Source of the DNA: a bacterium
GTDB lineage: Bacteria > Auribacterota > Auribacteria > Auribacterales > Auribacteraceae
Assembly: GCA_024233545.1 (NCBI GenBank)
Contig: JACKPL010000007.1
Span: 1-64,000, forward strand
DNA length: 64,000 bases
Reading direction: 5' to 3'
In this document: positions 33,805 to 43,220 of the stretch, one piece after another
Numbering within the stretch: position 1 is the first letter of the stretch
Layout: every line of letters starts with the position of its first letter
Translations under genes and position numbers: made by a program
Notes under the pieces: model-generated
Databases searched by the model: none
The model's input: the letters and a program-made list of their open reading frames with translations, nothing else
Told to the model about the DNA's origin: nothing

Positions 33805-34681
33805 CAAAAAACAACTCCTCTCGTTGGCGTTTCAGATGCGCCGCTCGGTGTTTTGCGATGCTGTTCATCAGTTGTGCATCGGGGTTGAGTGACAAGTCGT
33901 ATTGCTCGATCTCTTGCATAAGCGAATCGAATAATCCGCCGTTTTGCATCATGACACAATACGTTTTTGCCTGATAAAATTGAGCGAGCAAAAAGTTTTT
34001 GTTGTTTAATGCCGTGCACCGTTCAAAATGCGAAAGCCCCTCCTGCGGTTTGCCGCCGAGAAACGGCGGTATACTGCTGGCTATGGAACCGAGAATGAGA
34101 TGAGCGCTTCCGAAATAGTATGTTTCGTCAAGTGTAATGACTTGTTCCATAATGGTTTGGACTTTTACCATATCTGCTAATGCTTCCGGATTATGAAGGT
34201 TAAGGGCTATCCAGCTTCCCCAGCTATGCCCAAGCCAATACAAATAAGGTACCGATGCTCGGGACGATTTTTTCACCCATTCGCTTAGACGGGGATAATC
34301 GGTGAGATATTCGCGTTTGAAATGCGTTTTGAGCACCGCCGCTTGAATCGCATGTTCGCGCGCCCGCAGATAGAGCGTTGATGCGCGCATGCTGTCGTTA
34401 TCTTCCACAAATCCGACTGCATATCCACTTAACGCTTCACATGCCCATAGTTTTAGGTTAGAATTTGAAGGGTCGGATAGGAGAAGCCCCTCAATAATTT
34501 TTATGTTCGAGGGCATTGATGACTGCGCAATGAAAAAATCGGATTCCCGCATCACCGCAAGGCGCTGGTCTGCTATGAGCGGCAGAGCAGAGCTGACCAT
34601 CAACGGTTTTAAGGGAGAACATGCCGAAATAAAGAGCATCGAGATGATGCCGCTGGTAATAAATAATAAAGATTTGTACAT
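33782..34681 (-). CDS. tatT: TatT, TRAP-associated TPR lipoprotein
   Basis: 299 residues. A lipoprotein signal ends MLFISACSP (Cys about 21). The rest is all-helical with degenerate TPR units, including YLYWLGHSWGSWIALN and TYYFGSAHLILGSIAS, matching the TatT family (TRAP transporter T-component, as Tp0956 of Treponema pallidum). TatT forms a trimer that binds the TatP solute-binding protein and has a pore that may carry hydrophobic ligands. It is the first gene of the operon tatT-dctP-dctQ-dctM-TMTC. Confidence 0.9.
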   Translation of the reverse strand: MYKSLLFITSGIISMLFISACSPLKPLMVSSALPLIADQRLAVMRESDFFIAQSSMPSNIKIIEGLLLSDPSNSNLKLWACEALSGYAVGFVEDNDSMRASTLYLRAREHAIQAAVLKTHFKREYLTDYPRLSEWVKKSSRASVPYLYWLGHSWGSWIALNLHNPEALADMVKVQTIMEQVITLDETYYFGSAHLILGSIASSIPPFLGGKPQEGLSHFERCTALNNKNFLLAQFYQAKTYCVMMQNGGLFDSLMQEIEQYDLSLNPDAQLMNSIAKHRAAHLKRQREELFFDEEMPNN

Positions 34682-34813
34682 GAATGAATCCAGCGATTAG
34701 CGTTTTGCAGTGAGCACTATCGGTCCGTGAAAATCAATACGTTTTAGACAGTCTATTACAAATTGTTTTTTTTTGCAACAGGCAATCACAATTTCTATAA
34801 TGAGGAGTTTCTG

Positions 34814-35350
34814 ATGAACGATGATGAAAAACATGGCGTAGGAACACGCATCAGGCATGACCGGTTCGGCGACGGAGTAGTCACTGGTGTAACGAAAAGC
34901 ACGTTTATTGTGAATTTTGTCGATCACGGGCGCCTTGAAATAGCCCGGAAATACAGCGGGCTTGAAATAATTGAGTCAGTTACGCCCGACGAAGAAATGA
35001 TTCATGTGTCCGAAGTTGAAAAGTCACTCGAGCGAATATTACGGCGGTGGATGGACGTATCAGAATCTGTTGAGCTGGGAAATAAATGGATTGGCGGTAA
35101 ACTGTTACTCCAACCATCGGATGAAGGAATACAGCCGAAAGAAATTCCTATCGAAACGTTTTTTCACAAAATCATTATGATGCGCGACCGGTTGCGAGTG
35201 CTTGAACAGAACATCAATAGCCATGCTGTATTGTCTGACGAAGAAAAAATTCATCTCCAGCAATATATAACGCGCATTTACGGAAGTTTGACGACATTTA
35301 ACATTCTCTTTAAGCATAAGGAAGATTATTTTGTCGGAGAAAAATCGTAA
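34814..35350 (+). CDS. Small protein with a UvrD/PcrA-tail-like SH3 domain
   Basis: 178 residues from ATG 34814 after GAGGAG. The N-terminus has GVGTRIRHDRFGDGVVTGV and FIVNFVDHGRLEIA, the pattern of the C-terminal beta-barrel of UvrD/PcrA helicases, which binds RNA polymerase or other partners. The remaining 120 residues are helical (SVEVEKSLERILRRWMD, then MMRDRLRVLEQNI). It overlaps the next gene by 20 nt. It could be a transcription- or replication-linked factor. The full family is not known to me. Confidence 0.6.
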   Translation: MNDDEKHGVGTRIRHDRFGDGVVTGVTKSTFIVNFVDHGRLEIARKYSGLEIIESVTPDEEMIHVSEVEKSLERILRRWMDVSESVELGNKWIGGKLLLQPSDEGIQPKEIPIETFFHKIIMMRDRLRVLEQNINSHAVLSDEEKIHLQQYITRIYGSLTTFNILFKHKEDYFVGEKS

Positions 35351-36863
35351 CGCAAGGCATGTCTTTACTCATTACAACATGCGCTCAGTTCCGCTTTGCC
35401 TTTTAGGAGTGGTATGGGGAATATGGATTATAATCTACATTCTCTATTCCGTAGCGCTTATTCAGTATCCTTATGATTGGGAACCCGGGGAAGGGTCGAA
35501 AATACTGTATGCCCAACGTTTATTAGAAAACAAGCCGCTGTACAAGTCTAACAATACGTTTCCTATGCTTGGCAATTGTTATCCGCCTATGTATCCTCTC
35601 ATAGTTGCCGCGTTGGTAAAATATGCCGGGCCGCAGATGTGGTGCGGAAGGATTGTATCGTTTGTTGCGATACTTTTGATGATGGCAATGATTTACCGGA
35701 TTGCTTCACGGCACAATTGCTCAAGAGTGTGGGGGATCGTTGCGGCGGGATGCTTTGCAATGCCTGCGTTTATCGCAAACTGGTACAGTCTTGCCCGTAT
35801 GGATTCGTTATGCAGTTTTTTTCTCCTTGGTATGGTGTATGTAGTCTGGGAATTTCCTAAATTTAAATATTCTTCGGTTGTTGCAGGAATACTGGCAGTT
35901 TGTGCAGTGTTTACCAAACAAACTGCTGTTTTCTGTATCGCAGGTTTGGGAATGTATTATTTATTGAGTAAACAGTGGCGTAACCTTATTGCCTTCTGCA
36001 TTACGGGGTTGGTTGCGGGGTGGCTGTGTTTCGCCGTGTGTAATTCTTTGTCCGATGGATGGTTTTATAGGAATATAATGAGCGAAAACACTCATCGGCT
36101 GTTTTTTATCGAACGGTATCCGGCATTTTTCGGCGCCTTTTTTTTCAGCTATCCATGGGCATGGATAATCGGGATTGGCGTTGCGGCGTGGAAATTTTAT
36201 CGGCGTAATGTTGATATCTGGTTTTTTTATGCATGCGGAGGGTTGGTTAACGCATTGCTCATTGGAGCAAACGGGTCCGGGCCGAATTATTTTTTCACGC
36301 TCTGGTCGGCTTTGGCTTTATTTTTTGCTGAGGGTTTGGCGCTATTGTACCGATGGTATTCAGAGAATACATCTACGAAGCCTCTCTATAAATATTTTGT
36401 TTTGTATTCACTATTGGCAGTTTTATGTACCAATTGGGTAAATGAAGGGTATGGATTTTTTTTTCAGGAAACTTTAATGGATTATATACCTACAGGACGG
36501 TCTAAAAAAAACATGGAACAGCTTGAAGCGCTGATTCGCAATGAGGAAGGAATGGTGTTTGTCGACCGATTGCCGTCATTAACGCTAAAATATGATAAAA
36601 GCGGCTGTTATATGGAACCGGCATTGATTCAGGAATTATACTATGCAGAAAAGTGGGACCCCAATCCATTTATTAAAATGATCGAAGACAGAAAATGTGC
36701 TTTGATTCTTTTGTTTTCCGAATCGCTCATTCCCAAACCGGTAAAAGATGCGGTAAAAAATAATTATTTGCTGAGCGATCGAGTAGAAATAGATACATTC
36801 GAGATATGGCGCAAACGTGTGGTTTTGATATACCGCCGCCCGCCGGATAATTTTCACCGTTGA
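35331..36863 (+). CDS. GT-C family membrane glycosyltransferase-like protein
   Basis: 510 residues from a TTG at 35331, which has AAGGAAG six bases upstream; ATG 35379 is an alternative. About ten transmembrane helices. The first periplasmic loop has YPYDWEPGEGSKILYAQRLL with acidic residues as in PMT/GT39 enzymes, then GNCYPPMYPLIVAALVK, and NWYSLARMDSLC. Such enzymes move a lipid-linked sugar to protein or lipid acceptors. It lies in a run of similar genes and overlaps the gene before it. Confidence 0.8.
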   Translation: MSEKNRNARHVFTHYNMRSVPLCLLGVVWGIWIIIYILYSVALIQYPYDWEPGEGSKILYAQRLLENKPLYKSNNTFPMLGNCYPPMYPLIVAALVKYAGPQMWCGRIVSFVAILLMMAMIYRIASRHNCSRVWGIVAAGCFAMPAFIANWYSLARMDSLCSFFLLGMVYVVWEFPKFKYSSVVAGILAVCAVFTKQTAVFCIAGLGMYYLLSKQWRNLIAFCITGLVAGWLCFAVCNSLSDGWFYRNIMSENTHRLFFIERYPAFFGAFFFSYPWAWIIGIGVAAWKFYRRNVDIWFFYACGGLVNALLIGANGSGPNYFFTLWSALALFFAEGLALLYRWYSENTSTKPLYKYFVLYSLLAVLCTNWVNEGYGFFFQETLMDYIPTGRSKKNMEQLEALIRNEEGMVFVDRLPSLTLKYDKSGCYMEPALIQELYYAEKWDPNPFIKMIEDRKCALILLFSESLIPKPVKDAVKNNYLLSDRVEIDTFEIWRKRVVLIYRRPPDNFHR

Positions 36864-36869
36864 TATCAT

Positions 36870-38561
36870 ATGCAGAACATAAAGAAAATAACCAGTGAAA
36901 CATATTTGTTTTATGCAGTATTTGTATCGCTTGCACTGTTGTATATATGGGGGATAACAAGACAGCGGCTGTTTCCTTTTGTTGATTTACCCGATCATCT
37001 GGCCGCGGCAACCATTTACCGCTATTATTCCGATTCGCAAACGCTGTTCAAATCATTCTATGAGCTGAATACTTTTTTGAAACCAAATGTTTTTCATCTG
37101 ATGTTTTGTTCTCTTCCTGTGTTTGCCTCGGTTGAGGTTGCGAATAAGGTTTATCTTTGTATATATGCTATTGTGTTTCCGCTCTCTACGCTCATTGCAA
37201 TCCGTTATTGCAAAGGGAATAAGTGGTTTGCGCTGTTATCGTTTTTAATGCTCTACAATTTTAATGTTATGTGGGGATTTATGGGCTATATGATGGCAGT
37301 ACCTCTTTTTATAATTACATATGTATCGATTGTGCGGTATGTGAATAAATCGAACATATCGTATGCCGTTATTTCAATGGGGATGATGGTTCTTTTGTTT
37401 TTTGTCCATGTTCAGATAGCGGTATTTGCGGCAGGAATGCTGTTTGCAGTCATAATCTTTTCATATAGGCGTGCAGTTGTTGCAGGATTTCGGAAGTTGT
37501 GGATCGCTGTTCCGTCACTTTTCCTGATACTCTTTTGGTGGCATTCCAACGGCGGTGAAAAAAAATATGGCGGAACATTATCGTATTTGATTTGGTACTG
37601 GCTGAATGAATTTTTGCGTGTTCTGCATAAACGATGGAATCTGTGTATTATTGATAATGCGTTTCTGTTTGACTTTCAGCATCTTGATCTTGCGCTCATC
37701 TTTACTCTGCCGATTATTGCTTTCGGGCTTCACTTTTTCTTGTTTTATGGTATTCAAGGTATCCGGCATATGTTGCCGCAAGAAGGTAAAGCGTTTGCTC
37801 TTTTATTAGGTATTTCGATGGTGTGTTTTTTTATTCTACCTCATGGGATACCCGATCAATATTATGTGTACGAGCGGTTTTCCGTTATCTTTTTTTTAGC
37901 GTTTATCATAATATTGAGCGTCCTTTATGAACGTTTGAAAAAGACAGATTCTATGCATTCATTCTCTGTTGGGCGGTTGTTGGTAAGTATCTTTATTATC
38001 TGTGTATGCGGCAAACTATTAAGTTTTCAATTTAGAATTTGGATAGTTGCGCTCTCTTCTGTTGCGGTAGGGTGTGCATGGTTTTGGATACGCTATGAAT
38101 GGATCAAAAAAGTTCTTTTTCTGACACTTGTTGTCATTCACGCACACCTTTATAATCATTCTTTCAGTACATTTAATAATAATAATGAAAAGTTTACGCC
38201 GGACTTTTTTTCCGCATTATCTATTGGAGAACCGTTTACGGCGGCGATTTATGAAATTGCTTACAAGTCATTGCCTGCATATATTCATTTTCCCAGTTAT
38301 TATGTTGTTTGGAATAAAGGAAATGCAAGAATGTCGATAACTGATTTCCGGTTTGCCACTATCCGCCTGCGCAAGGCGGTATCATTGCCGCCGTATGAAG
38401 AGTGGGTCGGCATACATCCCGAGATTGATTTATCGATGTATGATGGGGCACGCTATATATTTACGCGAGGTATTTATCCGTCTTCAGCTCAGAACTTTTT
38501 TAGCGCTTATCAGATCGTCAACATGCAAGGTGAATATCGTATTTACGAAAAAAAACAATGA
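36870..38561 (+). CDS. Polytopic membrane protein, possible GT-C glycosyltransferase
   Basis: 563 residues, ATG seven bases after the previous stop. About 11 transmembrane helices. The first loop reads RLFPFVDLPDHLAAATIYRYY, with the DLPDH acid-His motif expected for a GT-C metal site, then YELNTFLKPNVFHLMF. The C-terminal 110 residues are soluble. Likely related in function to the gene upstream; no substrate is evident. It converges on the methyltransferase-GT2 gene. Confidence 0.7.
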   Translation: MQNIKKITSETYLFYAVFVSLALLYIWGITRQRLFPFVDLPDHLAAATIYRYYSDSQTLFKSFYELNTFLKPNVFHLMFCSLPVFASVEVANKVYLCIYAIVFPLSTLIAIRYCKGNKWFALLSFLMLYNFNVMWGFMGYMMAVPLFIITYVSIVRYVNKSNISYAVISMGMMVLLFFVHVQIAVFAAGMLFAVIIFSYRRAVVAGFRKLWIAVPSLFLILFWWHSNGGEKKYGGTLSYLIWYWLNEFLRVLHKRWNLCIIDNAFLFDFQHLDLALIFTLPIIAFGLHFFLFYGIQGIRHMLPQEGKAFALLLGISMVCFFILPHGIPDQYYVYERFSVIFFLAFIIILSVLYERLKKTDSMHSFSVGRLLVSIFIICVCGKLLSFQFRIWIVALSSVAVGCAWFWIRYEWIKKVLFLTLVVIHAHLYNHSFSTFNNNNEKFTPDFFSALSIGEPFTAAIYEIAYKSLPAYIHFPSYYVVWNKGNARMSITDFRFATIRLRKAVSLPPYEEWVGIHPEIDLSMYDGARYIFTRGIYPSSAQNFFSAYQIVNMQGEYRIYEKKQ

Positions 38562-38642
38562 TATTTTTGCCTGTTGCCTCTTAGGTTATACTTGCCCGTA
38601 TTTTCTATTCTTTGTTCGAGAGCAGAAACCTTGTCAGTGGGC

Positions 38643-40091
38643 CTATGAATTCAATTTAATCTTAAAAAAAGCGACACACCACATTTTAATCAATAACCAT
38701 CCATGACGGAACCGGCTAATGTTTGTTGTGCCGTAACGCCGCTCTTTGTAGGAGATAGGAATTTCAACGATTTTCAAGTTTAATTTTGATGCGCCGAGAA
38801 TCAGGTCGAAGTCGCCGAATGGATCAAAGTCACCGAAAAAGGTTCGTCCTTCAACAATGCGCCGGTAATCTTTTTTGAATAAAACTTTTGTGCCGCATAA
38901 TGTATCGCGAAACCGCTGTCCGAGCAACCATGTAAATCCGACGCTGAACAACTTATTCGCAATAAGATTAAGCAGGCGCATGGCGCCTTTTTCCATTGGA
39001 TACACGAGCCGGGTGCCGTTAATGAATTCTCCTTTCCCATCGGTAAGAGCCTGCATAAATTTAGGCAGGTCTTCGGGGGGGACGGTAAGGTCTGCGTCAA
39101 GTATCATGAGAACATCGCCTTTAGCGGCGTCGAATCCTTTGCGTACCGCATCCCCTTTGCCGGTGCCGTCACCTTGATGGATAAGGGAAATATCTTTTTC
39201 TGGATATGCTTTGATCATCCGGTTTATTTCGCTGACGGTAGCATCGGTGGAGTTTCCGTCTACAAAAATCAGTTCGGTATGTGTGCCGAGTTTCGGTGTG
39301 CGAGTTACTGCTCCTTCAATGTTGCCTGCTTCGTTTCTGCATGGGATAATCACCGAACATGTGTACCCCGTTGCGCCTGCCGGCGGATGGGCAGGTTTGC
39401 CGGCTGGGCGTGCAATCAGGGTTCCGACTAAACAGAGCCGCCGGATAAACGGAAAGCGTGCGAGAAGCCGGTTTACGGACGTAGATATCAACGGTATATA
39501 CCGTGGAATAAGCAGGCAGTAGCCTTCTTTGATTACTTCAAAATCAGCGAGATATAAAAAATTTTTCAAATCGGCAAGCGGTAGCCAATTTTGATACATC
39601 TCGGGCATTTTCGAGCCGCAAAATTCGCCGATTTTCAAAACCGGTTCCCAGAGAAAATTATAGTAGTTCAGAATGATTCGTGTGTGAGGATAGCAGACAG
39701 TGTGCAGTAGAGAGAAAGTATTTTGCACATCAAATACGTTCCCGATAAAATCTGATAAAATAATATAGTCAAATTTTTCTTTCAGGGAAAGTTCCTCAGC
39801 GTCCATAGTATGAAACGTCAAATGAGGGTATTTACGGCGTGCGTTTTCGATCATCTGCCGGCTGATGTCGATTCCAACTCCCTTAGCCGGCCGGAGCGAT
39901 GCGAGCAGTTGCCCGGTGCCGCATCCGATTTCGAGAACAGTAGAATTAACCGGTATGCTGAACTGGTAAAACCGATGAAGTTCGCTATGATAATACCAAC
40001 TTTTTTTTAGCCAGTATTCCCGTCGCCGAGCATTTTTTTCATAGAGCTCAATAAGTGTTTGTTTATGTGTTTTTGAATCGGTAGTGTGCAT
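38643..40091 (-). CDS. Fused SAM methyltransferase and family 2 glycosyltransferase
   Basis: 482 residues. Residues 1-215 are a class I methyltransferase: VLEIGCGTGQLLASL (motif I, about 51-65), GVGIDISRQMI, then FDYIILSDFIG. After a short Pro/Gly-rich linker (ARPAGKPAHPPAGATG), residues 245-482 form a GT2 enzyme: CSVIIPCRNEAGNIEGAV, ELIFVDGNSTDATV, GDVLMILDADLTVPPEDLP (the DxD), and a basic end with YKERRYGTTNISRFRHG. The GT part resembles dolichol-phosphate mannosyltransferases. A methylated glycolipid or polyprenyl-phosphate sugar product is inferred. Confidence 0.9.
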   Translation of the reverse strand: MHTTDSKTHKQTLIELYEKNARRREYWLKKSWYYHSELHRFYQFSIPVNSTVLEIGCGTGQLLASLRPAKGVGIDISRQMIENARRKYPHLTFHTMDAEELSLKEKFDYIILSDFIGNVFDVQNTFSLLHTVCYPHTRIILNYYNFLWEPVLKIGEFCGSKMPEMYQNWLPLADLKNFLYLADFEVIKEGYCLLIPRYIPLISTSVNRLLARFPFIRRLCLVGTLIARPAGKPAHPPAGATGYTCSVIIPCRNEAGNIEGAVTRTPKLGTHTELIFVDGNSTDATVSEINRMIKAYPEKDISLIHQGDGTGKGDAVRKGFDAAKGDVLMILDADLTVPPEDLPKFMQALTDGKGEFINGTRLVYPMEKGAMRLLNLIANKLFSVGFTWLLGQRFRDTLCGTKVLFKKDYRRIVEGRTFFGDFDPFGDFDLILGASKLNLKIVEIPISYKERRYGTTNISRFRHGWLLIKMWCVAFFKIKLNS

Positions 40092-40195
40092 TGTGCTGAA
40101 CTCATCTCAAACGTGTTGTAGTGCTAGCCTGCATATAAAGAATATAGTAGCTCAGGGAAAGATAAAATGCAAAAAGTATTAACATTCGCTGTCGA

Positions 40196-41134
40196 TTAGC
40201 AATAGGCGGCTTTATACCATTCGATGGTTTTTTTCAATCCTTCTTCGAATTGTGTGGATGCGACAAACCCGAATTGTTTTTTTGCACGGGTTGTGTCGAG
40301 GCGCCTGCGCGGTTGCCCGTCGGGTTTTGTTGGATCGAACACTATGTCCCCTTGAAAACCGGTTAACTGTGCAATGAGCCGAACCAAATTTTTGATGGAT
40401 ATTTCCATCCCTGAACCAATATTAACCGGCGCGGAACTGTCGTAATGTTCGGAAGCAAGTATAATGGCTTCGGCGCAATCCTCCACATATAAAAATTCTC
40501 TCGTTGCGTTTCCCGTTCCCCATACGGAAAGTTCCTTTTTGCCTTGTAGCACTGCTTCGGTACAACGCCGGATCAACGCAGGGATGACATGCGAAGAATC
40601 GGGGTCGAAATTGTCTCCGGGACCGTATAAATTAACCGGCATAAGGAAAATCGAAGGAAAATCATATTGCTGGCGGTATGCTTCGGATTGGACAAGCAAC
40701 ATTTTTTTTGCTAATCCGTACGGCGCATTTGTTTCTTCAGGGTATCCGTTCCATAAATCGTCTTCCTTGAACGGTACCGGAGTAAATTTTGGATAGGAAC
40801 AAATGGTGCCGATGCCGATAAACTTTTTCACGCCGTGCAAGCGTGCTTGCTCAAAGGTTTGGACGCCCATCATGAGGTTATCATAGAAAAATTTGCCGGG
40901 ATTTTTTCTATTGGCTCCGATACCGCCGACTACTGCCGCCAAATGAATCACAATATCTGGTTTGAATGCCGCAAACATTGCTGAAACACGGCTATTATCT
41001 ACAAGGTCATATTCTTTGCTTCTCGGCACGATAATTTCAGCACAGTTTTTCCCTTTAAGAGCATTCACAACGTGGATGCCAAGAAAACCGGAACCGCCGG
41101 TAACAAGTACTTTTTGCCCTTCCCAAAATGTCAT
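40196..41134 (-). CDS. fcl: GDP-L-fucose synthase-like epimerase/reductase
   Basis: 312 residues. Extended SDR with the Rossmann motif VLVTGGSGFLGIHVV (about 9-23), LAAVVGGIGANRKNP, the substrate region IGTICSYPKF, and the catalytic YGLAKK (Tyr-x-x-x-Lys, about 140). VNLYGPGDNFDPDSSHVIPALIRR and GNATREFLYVED are typical of GDP-4-keto-6-deoxymannose epimerase-reductase (Fcl). It would make GDP-fucose for surface glycans, though no GDP-mannose dehydratase is in the window. A related epimerase activity is possible. Confidence 0.82.
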   Translation of the reverse strand: MTFWEGQKVLVTGGSGFLGIHVVNALKGKNCAEIIVPRSKEYDLVDNSRVSAMFAAFKPDIVIHLAAVVGGIGANRKNPGKFFYDNLMMGVQTFEQARLHGVKKFIGIGTICSYPKFTPVPFKEDDLWNGYPEETNAPYGLAKKMLLVQSEAYRQQYDFPSIFLMPVNLYGPGDNFDPDSSHVIPALIRRCTEAVLQGKKELSVWGTGNATREFLYVEDCAEAIILASEHYDSSAPVNIGSGMEISIKNLVRLIAQLTGFQGDIVFDPTKPDGQPRRRLDTTRAKKQFGFVASTQFEEGLKKTIEWYKAAYC

Positions 41135-41518
41135 TTATCACCTCGAATACTATAAAATTAAATTCCCCCTATAGTATGCTTTTGCAGGTTATTTTGCAAT
41201 AGCTATAATGCTCATGTAAAAAATTTGCGTTTCAAAATCTTGAAATTGTGAGTAAAATAGCCTCACCGTTTCAAAAAACGGAGTCAAACAACTTTACAAA
41301 CAAAATGAGAGCGTTCATAACAATATGTTGGGTATAGAGATTATTATGGATATGAAAAAAAACTTGACTTGTTTTACCGTTTTTCCATAGAATATCTCCA
41401 CTTTATGCGTTTTAGTGAAAATTCAATGTTATAAATGTTTAAATACCGAGCATCAGCGTACGCTTTGTATTTAGAAGCATAGGATTTTTGTTTTTACATA
41501 ATTCAGGATACAGACTAG
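41135..41518. promoter_or_regulatory. Divergent intergenic region with a promoter for the prs operon
   Basis: About 380 bp without a gene. The best promoter is TTGACT (41362-41367) and TAGAAT (41386-41391) with an 18-nt spacer on the plus strand, pointing to prs 130 bp downstream. An imperfect CCGTTTCAAAAAACGG repeat lies at about 41268-41283. No riboswitch is recognised. Confidence 0.6.
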
Positions 41519-42493
41519 ATGAGTATTCATATAAAACACGGGGCGGGAATGCGCGGACCTGTTAAATTATTTACTGGTAATTCAAACAAAAAACTTGCTG
41601 AACGGATTGCCGCATATCTGGGTGTGCCTCTTGGCAATGCAGAAGTATCGAGGTTTCCCGAGGGAGAGATATTTGTTAAAATTAGAGAAAATGTTCGCGG
41701 GTGCGACGTGTTTGTTTTACAGCCGACTTGCAGGCCGCCGAATGACTCTATCATGGAACTGCTTATAATGATTGATGCGCTTCGGCGCGCATCAGCAGAA
41801 CGGATAACCGCGGTCGTCCCATATTATGGATATGCGCGTCAAGATAGAAAAGACCAGCCGCGTGTGTCGATTACCGCAAAGCTCGTTGCAAACCTGATTA
41901 CTGCCGCAGGTGCCGACAGAGTCCTGACTATGGACCTTCATGCAGACCAGATTCAAGGGTTCTTCGATATACCCGTAGATCATTTGTATGCCGCTCCGGT
42001 ATTTATAGAATATATTAAAAGTTTGAATCTCAAGGATTTAACTATTGTTTCCCCTGATACGGGAGGCATAAAAAGCGCACGCGCCGTGGCAAAACGCCTC
42101 GATGCATCGCTTGCCGCCATTGATAAGCGGCGCATGTCGGGAAAAGATATTCAAGTAATGAATGTCATGGGTGATGTTGAAGGAAGAAATGTCGTTATCG
42201 TAGACGATATTGTCTCAACCGCCGGTTCATTAACTGAAGCGAGCCGTTTTTTGAAAGATAAAGGAGCATTATCGGTGTATGCGGCAATAACGCATCCCGT
42301 TCTTGCTCATCCGGCATTGGAGCGGATAGAGAAATCACAATTAACGGAACTTATTGTTTCCGATAGCATTCCTATGATTGAAGATGTTAATAATTATAAA
42401 GTTAAAATACGGGTTCTTACTGTTGCGCAGTTGCTTGGCGAAGCAATCCGCCGCATCTATCACAACGAATCAGTGAGCTCTTTGTTTCATTGA
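41519..42493 (+). CDS. prs: Ribose-phosphate pyrophosphokinase
   Basis: 324 residues from ATG 41519; ATG 41549 (MRGPVKLFTG), nearer the usual family start, is an alternative. Features: LFTGNSNKKLAERIA, SRFPEGEIFVKI, the ATP loop GYARQDRKDQPR (about 104-115), the metal site TMDLHADQIQGFF, and the PRPP loop NVVIVDDIVSTAGSL (about 222-236). It makes PRPP from ribose 5-phosphate and ATP. It is the first gene of a long operon that starts prs-rplY-pth, a common arrangement. Confidence 0.97.
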   Translation: MSIHIKHGAGMRGPVKLFTGNSNKKLAERIAAYLGVPLGNAEVSRFPEGEIFVKIRENVRGCDVFVLQPTCRPPNDSIMELLIMIDALRRASAERITAVVPYYGYARQDRKDQPRVSITAKLVANLITAAGADRVLTMDLHADQIQGFFDIPVDHLYAAPVFIEYIKSLNLKDLTIVSPDTGGIKSARAVAKRLDASLAAIDKRRMSGKDIQVMNVMGDVEGRNVVIVDDIVSTAGSLTEASRFLKDKGALSVYAAITHPVLAHPALERIEKSQLTELIVSDSIPMIEDVNNYKVKIRVLTVAQLLGEAIRRIYHNESVSSLFH

Positions 42494-42536
42494 TTATGTT
42501 TGTGGCCGGTAAGGAATCTTCAGGGAGGTTTTCACA

Positions 42537-43199
42537 ATGACAGAGAATGTGTTAAAGACAACAATACGCGAAGAGTTCGGGACAACAGCAATGAACCGTT
42601 TGCGCAAATCAGGATGGGTGCCCGCTATAGTATATGGCAAAAAAAGCGAGTCTGTTGCGGTCCAAATAAATAAGCAGGAATTAGTTCATTTTCTGCATTC
42701 CCTCAGCAGTGAACATGCGCTCATGAAATTAAAGATAAAAAACAAAAATGAAAACGTAATGATTAAAGATATCCAATACCACCCGTATAAGAATTTTATA
42801 CATCACATTGATTTTCATAAAGTTTCATTGGATGAGAAAATCACTACGTCCGTGGCGGTTGAAGAAGTCGGAGAAGCAAAAGGCTTGTTGTCAGGCGGGA
42901 TCATTGAACATAGTTTGCGCGAATTGCGAATTGAGTGTTATCCGCAAGATATTCCTACGGTGATCGAAATTGATATAACCGAACTGGAAATAGGCGATTC
43001 GATTCATGTCGGCGAAATAACGCCTCCTAAAGGAGTACGCTTTCTTGATGATCCTGAACAGTCGGTTATTTCACTGATAGCGCCGAAGGTTGAAACCGAA
43101 GAAACCGAAGAAACCGGTGAATTGGGCGAAGAGGTTTCCGGATCGGCTCCTGAACCAGAGTTGATTAGAAAACGGCCGAAAGCTGAAGACGAAGAGTAA
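42537..43199 (+). CDS. rplY: Ribosomal protein bL25 (Ctc form)
   Basis: 220 residues, with AGGGAGG before the ATG. The N-terminal 5S rRNA-binding domain (REEFGTTAMNRLRKSGWVPAIVYGK; QYHPYKNFIHHIDFHKV) and the C-terminal CTC beta domain (LSGGIIEHSLRELRIECYPQDIP; DSIHVGEITPPKGV) are complete. A Glu/Thr-rich tail (about 182-220) is longer than usual. It binds 5S rRNA in the large subunit. Confidence 0.96.
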   Translation: MTENVLKTTIREEFGTTAMNRLRKSGWVPAIVYGKKSESVAVQINKQELVHFLHSLSSEHALMKLKIKNKNENVMIKDIQYHPYKNFIHHIDFHKVSLDEKITTSVAVEEVGEAKGLLSGGIIEHSLRELRIECYPQDIPTVIEIDITELEIGDSIHVGEITPPKGVRFLDDPEQSVISLIAPKVETEETEETGELGEEVSGSAPEPELIRKRPKAEDEE

Positions 43200-43220
43200 T
43201 CTTTTTCACGATTGCACAGC

